Assembly (NCBI GenBank): GCA_019915015.1
Contig: JAHBBC010000002.1
Coordinates: forward strand, 62,001 to 126,000
DNA length: 64,000 nucleotides
Origin: Auriscalpium vulgare
Lineage: Eukaryota > Basidiomycota > Agaricomycetes > Russulales > Auriscalpiaceae
Reading direction: 5' to 3'
Shown piece after piece: positions 57,644 to 64,000 of this stretch; the first letter of the stretch is position 1; every line of letters begins with the position of its first letter. Made by a program: the position numbers and the translations under genes. The notes below the pieces were generated by a model. The model saw nothing but the letters and a program-made list of their open reading frames with translations, did no database searches and had not been told where the DNA came from.

Positions 57644-60523
57644 TCACAGGTGTGTGAGGACGTCGACGCATATCACGCCATCGCGTTCGCTCCATGGGTA
57701 TCCCCACCTGTGCAGCCACTCGCGCACGCCGGCAGCCAAGCGCTCCCGAGACGCACCGCGTGCGACGTCCTGCGTGCCAGTGTGTTTTTCTTCGCCAACA
57801 ACCATATAAGCTATACATCATAAATGAGCGTCGATCGCATGGGTAAAGTATAACAGATCACACGCACCTAGTCCATAAAAGTGCTCGCGTTCCAGCTGTG
57901 TGCGACGCGCGGACTTCAGTTTGGCGCTCAATATTATCAAGAAAATGATGGGCAACTCACGGAAAGGAGGAACTCTTCCAGTACTTCAGTTGCCTCATTG
58001 GAGTGAAGGCCGTGCAGATCAAGCGCTACCTCTGTCCGTTCCTCGGGGCTCAATTTGCCGCCTTCTCCCACCGCGTCGATCCGCGCAATGCCAAGCGTCA
58101 CGCCCAACCCGCCACCACACATGCGTCCGCGCGCTGAGCGGTCGCCCGGATCGTCAGACCAGCTTGGATCGCGCGCCTTGACGGCCTGCTCGGACAGCCG
58201 CGCACGCTCGCGCACCAGCGTCGCCGCAGACTCCGCCATCTCGGTGGCCATCTTCGCGTTCAAGTCGTGCCCCTCGCGGCTGAAACGCTTCGCAGCCGCA
58301 CCGTCGCCGCGCCGCCATGCGTCTGCGGCGCGCGACAGGCAGGCGTTGCGCGCCGCGCCGAGCTGGAGCGCGCGCGAGCGATACCCCATGTAGATTTTGT
58401 TCACCGATTCGCCCGTCGGGAGCGTCGGGAGTAGCGTAGGCGGGCGCAACTTCAGCCTCGACGATGCCTTCGGAGCGACAATGGCGGTACGGTGATGTAA
58501 GGAGTCCGCAGCAATGCCCATGGCCTCCCTTCGGGCGGCCAGCGAGGCAGGGTCGCGCGGCTGGAACACCGGGGCCGTTGCGGAGGGCGCGGGCTTCTTC
58601 ACGGCGGCCGCAAAACGGGTCCGCCCTGGGTCGAAGTAGGTTCGATCGTTGCGGCCGTAATACGCGCCGCGCCGACCCTTGAAATCCCCAGAGACCGCAT
58701 CTAGCGATGGGAAATCATCGGGAGGGGGGCTACTGCTAAGGGCCGTGTCCCCGTTCCCACTCAGATCGGTACGGTTCATGTTGGACGTTAGGGTCGAGAT
58801 GTCTACATCGTTGGGGAGGTGATGCAGGAAGTCGCACGCTTCTCCTTTCGCGCAAGTCCCCCTCAGCCAGAAGCGACATAGCGCTCTCTCTGGATCGTGG
58901 CTGCAACAAATCCATGAGCACGGAATTGTACCTGAGAAATGTTATATTAACAAACCTGAAACGACAGTCTGCGCGCAGGCACTCTCCCGCTAGGAAGTAG
59001 CGGCAAACTCTGTTACCTCCAGGAGTCTGTCGTCCGTTGGCGAACTTCGGAGGGTTCCGTCCACCCATATTCGCCTGCTGATACCCGGCTCTACCCCCAC
59101 GGACAAAACCGCCCGCGCCATCTCTGGACACGACTGACACGCGGCTTCCCATGTTCTGGGTCCTAGCCGCCTGGGCGAGATGCTGCGGAGGCGCAGCGCG
59201 GTCCACTAGCCATGCCATTGACCGCTCAAAGTCATAACCATTGGCAGCAAGCGCCTCCTCAAGTTCAGAAGGAGCTAAAGAGGCTCCAAAGACAGATGCG
59301 AGGACATCAAACGGCGTCATCCCGTCAGTAAGCATGTCGGCGGTGTCCGGATCTGCTCCCAGACTACTGTCCTGTGATGGCTGAGAGCCAAACGATGCCT
59401 TGTCGGAGCTCGTGGACGGCTGGAACCCATCCGAAAGCGACGAGGTGGAGATCGGAGAGTTCGCCCACTGGACTTCGTATTCCGAGAGCCCATTGGAATG
59501 GAACGAGCGGGGGATGGCCTGCGCTGCGAATGGATCGAACGGGTCTTCGTCTTCGTCCTCTTCCCCGGGGCGGATGGACGCCCGTAGGGATGTCGGCGTG
59601 CCCGAACGTGATAGAAGCGTGGTATCTGGAATCAAAGGTGCGGCGATTGCAAGATTCGATGTGGCTTTGCTGCTGCTGTGCGCCCATAAATCGGGCGAAG
59701 GCGTTTCCGCTCTAAGGGAGGTCAGGGTGCTCGGATTGGAGGCGGCTGCTGAGAGTGGGCGGGGATGGGGCCGAAACTCCGAGGCCTTCGCACTAAGAAG
59801 GCGTGGAGATGAGATGGGCGAGGACGGCATGCTGCTAGCAAAATGGGTGTAGGACCGTGGAGTCGTGTAGGGCAGCGTGGGAGAGCCGGAGGGCGACTCG
59901 TGGGCAGTGATGTACGAGCTGGATCCCTGCCCGGTTGCAAGGGGAGACGCGAGGGGAGTGTGGGGTCTCCGGAAAACATATGCGAGAGGTGAGCTAGGAG
60001 CAGAGTTTGGGGTGTCCGGGCGGTTGGGGATTAGGCGCGCGGAGTGGGACGACGCACGCGACGATGGGCGCGAGATGGGGCGTCGGGTCGGCGTAAGGAA
60101 GAGAAACGGGACGCCGGCCACATCGTCGCGGTGCTTGTGCATCAGTTCGAGGACATGCTGCTCGAGCTGCGGAAGCTAATGAGGGACGATCGCCATCAAG
60201 GACATAGCAACTCACCATGTCCTCATCTATGCCTGCATAGTGGGCCTTGAGGAGCTCTTTGAGCTCATCCTCATGCTCGCGGTCGAGCAGGGCGACGACC
60301 TTCGCAACGAAGGATGATGTGACGCGGGAGTAGTCGTCGCCTTCCGCGTCGCTGTCATAGCTGTCGGCGTGCTTGTACTGGCGCGCGATGGCGGAGAGCT
60401 GGGCACGCGTGTGTGGAAAACGCGGTGAGTGGACCGCAGAGTCGTGACCCGACAGGGAGCCTGAGTCGGAGATGCTACCAGAGTCTGAGACGGGGCGCGG
60501 GACGGCGAGCATGGAGGACAACA
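57644..60523 (-). CDS. CUE/CCCH zinc finger/SMR-domain protein
   Basis: Large protein combining RNA-binding and nuclease-like parts, related to fungal CCCH-SMR proteins and, in its C-terminus, to Cue2/N4BP2 (endonucleases of mRNA quality control). The ATG at 60523 (MLSSMLAVPRPVSDSGSISD) opens an N-terminal domain with LSAIARQYKHADSYDSD and VAKVVALLDREHEDELKELL. A phase-correct intron joins it to LELMHKHRDDVAGVPFLFL and a long Ser/Pro/Thr-rich region. A CUE-like helix pair is at DVLASVFGASLAPSELEEAL and FERSMAWLVDRA. Two CCCH fingers follow: VCRYFLAGECLRADCRFR and CRFWLRGTCAKGEACDFLHH. DUF1771 is at NKIYMGYRSRALQLGAARNA, and the SMR domain begins ALDLHGLHSNEATEVLEEFL. The LDLHG motif is intact; the later Gly loop reads VVGEEKHTG. 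Stop TGA at 57644-57646. At least four introns. Confidence 0.9.
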
Positions 60524-62803
60524 TTGTGTATGAGATCGTTGTGGCTGGAGCTGAGAGGATAGCTCTCGTTGAGAGCTGCGTGGAGCATGTAACGGCGTCG
60601 AGAACCTTTGTGCGCTGTCGTGGTCGTCGGCGACAGAGACAGAGCCAGACAACGCCGAGACGCGACGGCAGGGTCGTCGTCCAACGTTCGTTCCCCGCCC
60701 TGATTGCTGACAAAGCACACACCTTCAAGTTGCTTCCGTCACGCCACCATGCTGGCCAAGGCTGGCCACCATTTGCTTCCGGGTCCGGTCGTCTGCGCTG
60801 AGTACTACGGGAACCTCGTCGACGTCTTGAGATCGTCAGTTGGTGAGTCCTGGTACCCTCCACTGTCTTTGGCGTCGGACAGCGGTCATGGTCAGGCCCC
60901 GAGCGGCGTCACAGGTAGCTTGTTTCCCGGGCAAGCCGTAGAAACTCGTCTACCTTCGGGAGAGACGTCGTTCCGTGATCGTGATGCCGGCCATCCCGAA
61001 GTTGCTGTGAACTTACAGTCGGGTTTGTACCCTGTCTGTACGGATTGAAGATCTGACAAGATCTGGGAGGGAGAGCAACCTCAAGTGACAGAAACTAGGT
61101 CTCAAGACACCAAACTTGAACTCTCTTCGAGTCCAAGCGGCCCTCGCTGCGGATCTCCATGCACTTACAGTAGTACATCTCGAGCTTCCGATGGCGTCGC
61201 CCTGCCATTGGCAGTAAGTTCAATACTCGACTTACATTCGTCGCGAAGATCTTACGCATGTGGTTGGCAGGCCTCCGAGACTCGGATCAGAGACTCAGGG
61301 AACGTGGCAATCTTAATCGTCTTCAGGCTCTCCCACGACGCTCCGGGGTTCCTAACGGCGACCCCGGCGGCCATAGGAGGAAGAAAGGTTATCTTTCTCT
61401 CGTGTCCAATTCCTTCGCCTTTGGAGGCCGAACAGAATATCGAGGAACGCCTTGTATGGCCGAGCAGGGAAGTCTTGGCAAGTTTTCATGTCGACATAAT
61501 GATGGGTCGGTGAGGTTTGTCGCCCGGGCGTGCACATGGGTGAACGATTCTCTTTGAAGGTTTGCTGAAACTAGGATCTGATTTGTTTTCGGCTTCCAGC
61601 CTGTCCGCTTCACGCAAGAGCGACACCTGACGTCACCCATGAGCCGCGTATGTAATCCGACCGCACAAATTATCTTCTGATGCAGAGCCAGCTACTGACG
61701 AGCGAGAAACCTGCGCATCCCCTAAATCGTAAAGGGCTAGACTGCTGCCAGCAGGCTTCCCGCAGTGCGCACGGAATATCAAGCGTTGTTCGGGTCTCGT
61801 GCGGTAAGCACCGCTGCCTTATCTGCATTATCTGCCCACCAGCTGGGACTATCATCCCTACGCATCTCCTGTTATAATTTCATGTAGCACAGTAATAGCG
61901 CCGGCGCTTGCGTCTGCCGTCAGAATCTCATACCCCAACTATGGACCGCATGGCCTGCCCCTTGGCGCCTCTCTAGCGTTTCCCTGAAGGCCATTAGGGG
62001 CGAGCGTACTGTGTGGGATGCGCATTCCCGGCGGTATGAAGGAGAGGTGAATATTGACGTGTGTGTCTCGATGACGCACCCGGGCCCGCTCATGGCGAAA
62101 GTGGACGCGACGTCGACGCGGACAACGTTTGAAGCCCGGACTAACGTTTCCCGTCGACTTGTCCACTGCGTTAGCCTTCGTTTGAATCGAGAGGCAGAGC
62201 ATGACAGAGCATGACTAGAGCTGCCGTTGTACGGCGAACTCGTGTACCGGGCCCGAGGGCGCTGTGGCGTCGTCCTCGAGGCACGATACAAATGCAGTTG
62301 TCGAGATGGGTTGACGACATTATAATTAGTTACAATCTGCGCGCTATTGGCGATCTCCTTTAGCTAACAGAGTTGACGGGCTATCAGATAGTTCCTACAA
62401 TTGCCCTTGTCTAAGTTTACTTCACTGCGGCTGACTCTAGATAATGACCGATGTTATGCCCACACAGGTGCCGGTGATTCGCCACCCGTGCGGACTCCTC
62501 CAAATTGCTTCGCTTTGACGCGCCTATATCGGTATTACGCCAATGCGCTGAATGAAATCATAGAAGCAGCGCAAAACACGTTATCGCTAGTAAGACGAGC
62601 AATGACCACTCGCGCTCAACCCAGCACTTGATTTCCAATCGGTCACTGTACGGTAGACAAGCGCGACTGATGCCGGCTCTATGTCGATGCGAACTGTTAC
62701 AGCGGGTGTGTAGCAGAAGCCTGGCCATGCGCCCTACGCACGTACCATGATGTTCAGGGCGCGTCACGAATGTTCACCTGTTGCGCCAGGCGAACCTGAG
62801 CGT
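60524..62803. other. Gene-free stretch
   Basis: About 2.3 kb with several ORFs of 60-140 codons on both strands but no domain and no coherent splice pattern. The left end is the promoter of the SMR gene. A plus-strand reading near 62.01-62.2 kb (VWDAHSRRYEGEVNIDVCVS) looks protein-like but could not be extended or assigned. Confidence 0.4.
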
Positions 62804-64000
62804 TCACGCATCCCAGTGCACGAGGACAAACTCCTCCTTCCATCCCTCCTTGGCGGCGCCTTTACCGTCAGGCGCCAGGCAACAGTCCCGCTCACAGGAG
62901 AACACGAGTACTGTGCCCCAATCCATGCCCCGCACGTCTGCACCAGCCGCCCCGCCCTTCAGGACCCGCTCGACCTCCTTGCGCCGCTCTTTATCCGTTA
63001 GCGCCGCTTTGCTCTGCACGCCGTCCGGCTTCAGCACGTTGATGAGGTTCGGCATGAGCTGACACTCGAACACGCGCGGGGCGCCGCAGTGCGCACACGC
63101 GGGCACCGCCTGCGCAGGGTCGTACGCCCGACGCGGGGCTGCGGGCGTGACTTTGAAGTCAGCTTTGGAGACGATGGTCGGCGCCAGCTCCGCGTGCGGC
63201 TGCGGAAACAGCCGTTCGTACACAGCGTCCGATGCAAAGGGCAGTGGCGCCCCGCCAAGCTCGTACCTATATCCAATTGATGGTCAGGCGATGGTTTGCG
63301 CGCGACAGAATGGTTGCACACCTCACACATTGCTGTGGCTCGGCGGCCACGCGCCGGTTGAATCTGTCAAATACTTGATCTGTGTCGAGCGAGTTCTCAT
63401 ACTTCTCAGACGCCCATAGATCGCCTTTAGCGGGGCGGCCCTCAGCAGGCTCAGCTTCCGGAGCGGGTAGTTTGTCCTTCCGTGGCGCGGGGAGGTACTC
63501 CGATAAGGTCGATAGATATTTAGGGGGGTAGGTGGGCGCGGACGCCCAAGGCGTCTCCGACAGTGTTGTAGAAGCCAACGCCACGATCAAAGAGGGAGTG
63601 GAAGAAGACACGGATGAGTCGTCGTCGGTGTCGGTGTCGCTGCTGCTGAGCTCCACTGGCGCGCTCGTGGCGCCCGCGTGACCGAATATGTCGGACCCCA
63701 GACCAAGCGGTGCAGACGCTGTTGCCCCCGCGTTCATCTGCACGTCCATCAGCGGGCTGGGAGGCTATCAGGCGGCTAGGCGGCACATACGGCGAATGGA
63801 TTTGCCTTGGGAATGTGGGTCTGCGCAGCATCACCACGCGCGGGTGACTCGGACAGCACCTTGGTGTGTTGCTGCTCTTGTCGTCGCGTATTTTTTCGTT
63901 TTAATTTCTTCGCGTACTCTTCGTTATAGCGCAGTCCCCGCCATGCTCTCACGCTTGCTTGGCCAACATATGCAGATAACATAAACAACGATAAGACGAA
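62804..64000 (-). CDS. TSR4: PDCD2/TSR4-type ribosome assembly protein (partial)
   Basis: Member of the PDCD2/Tsr4 family, a dedicated chaperone for ribosomal protein uS5 (Rps2) and needed for 20S pre-rRNA processing. The 5' part lies beyond the window. Near the right edge the minus strand reads VRAWRGLRYNEEYAKKLKRK, the end of the N-terminal zinc domain. An acidic Ser/Thr/Asp linker and ENSLDTDQVFDRFNRRVAAE with PQQCVRYELGGAPLPFAS follow. The C-terminal domain has VPACAHCGAPRVFECQLMPN, GMDWGTVLVFSCERDCC and KEEFVLVHWDA, ending at the TGA at 62804-62806. CxxC pairs and the MPN motif are as expected. The splice between KANPFA and the PLMDVQMNAG exon is unclear: the shortest option is only 26 nt, so a longer intron starting at a GTGCTG is also possible. 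Confidence 0.9.

Noticed and set aside
61085..62291. Several 60-140 codon ORFs on both strands
   Set aside because: No domain, no consistent splice pattern and no start context that separates them from chance ORFs.

Overview
The window is nuclear DNA of a filamentous basidiomycete, most likely an agaricomycete. Almost every gene is cut by phase-correct introns of about 45-65 nt with GT(A/G)..(C/T)AG borders and CTNA-type branch sites. Third positions are GC-rich. The gene content is fungal: lanosterol synthase, a velvet factor, a Zn2Cys6 regulator, the DASH subunit Hsk3, SNX41/ATG20, Tim23 and a basidiomycete-type multi-pass membrane family. No tRNA, rRNA, CRISPR array or intact transposon was found.

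Layout. 0.8-2.2 kb: seven-TM paralogue A (-). 3.6-8.4 kb: SNX41/ATG20 and BFR2/AATF (both -). 9.7-12.5 kb: acidic AT-hook protein (+). 13.6-14.2 kb: a fold-back inverted repeat, then a UPF0658-type Golgi membrane gene (+) and a frameshifted F-box/LRR gene (-). 19.0-20.9 kb: seven-TM paralogue B, internally shortened (+), and HSK3 (+). 22.5-28.1 kb: PNK-like kinase (+), a TPR protein (-) divergent from TIM23 (+), and a velvet factor (+). 29.0-34.0 kb: THP3/LENG8-type SAC3 protein, cytochrome c1 and a CYSTM peptide (all -). 35.0-46.1 kb: Zn2Cys6 regulator (-), aromatic amino acid decarboxylase (-), lanosterol synthase (+) and alanine-glyoxylate aminotransferase (-). 46.7-52.8 kb: dynein intermediate chain (-) divergent from SEN2 (+), then seven-TM paralogue C (+). 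53.1-60.5 kb: bacterial-type Fe-S L-serine dehydratase, a YCII protein and a CCCH/SMR protein (all -). The 62.8 kb-to-end stretch holds a PDCD2/TSR4 gene (-) that runs off the window.

Most genes are housekeeping and unrelated in function. The groupings that may matter are: the regulator, decarboxylase and cyclase block at 35-44 kb; two divergent pairs with intergenic gaps under 200 bp (TPR/TIM23 and dynein/SEN2); and three dispersed copies of one seven-TM family in different states of preservation. The most unusual structural feature is the roughly 540-bp fold-back element next to the UPF0658 gene. Gene models were spliced by eye. Ends stated as exact rest on reading the start or stop codon; internal splice sites are given only where the frame and the family pattern agree.
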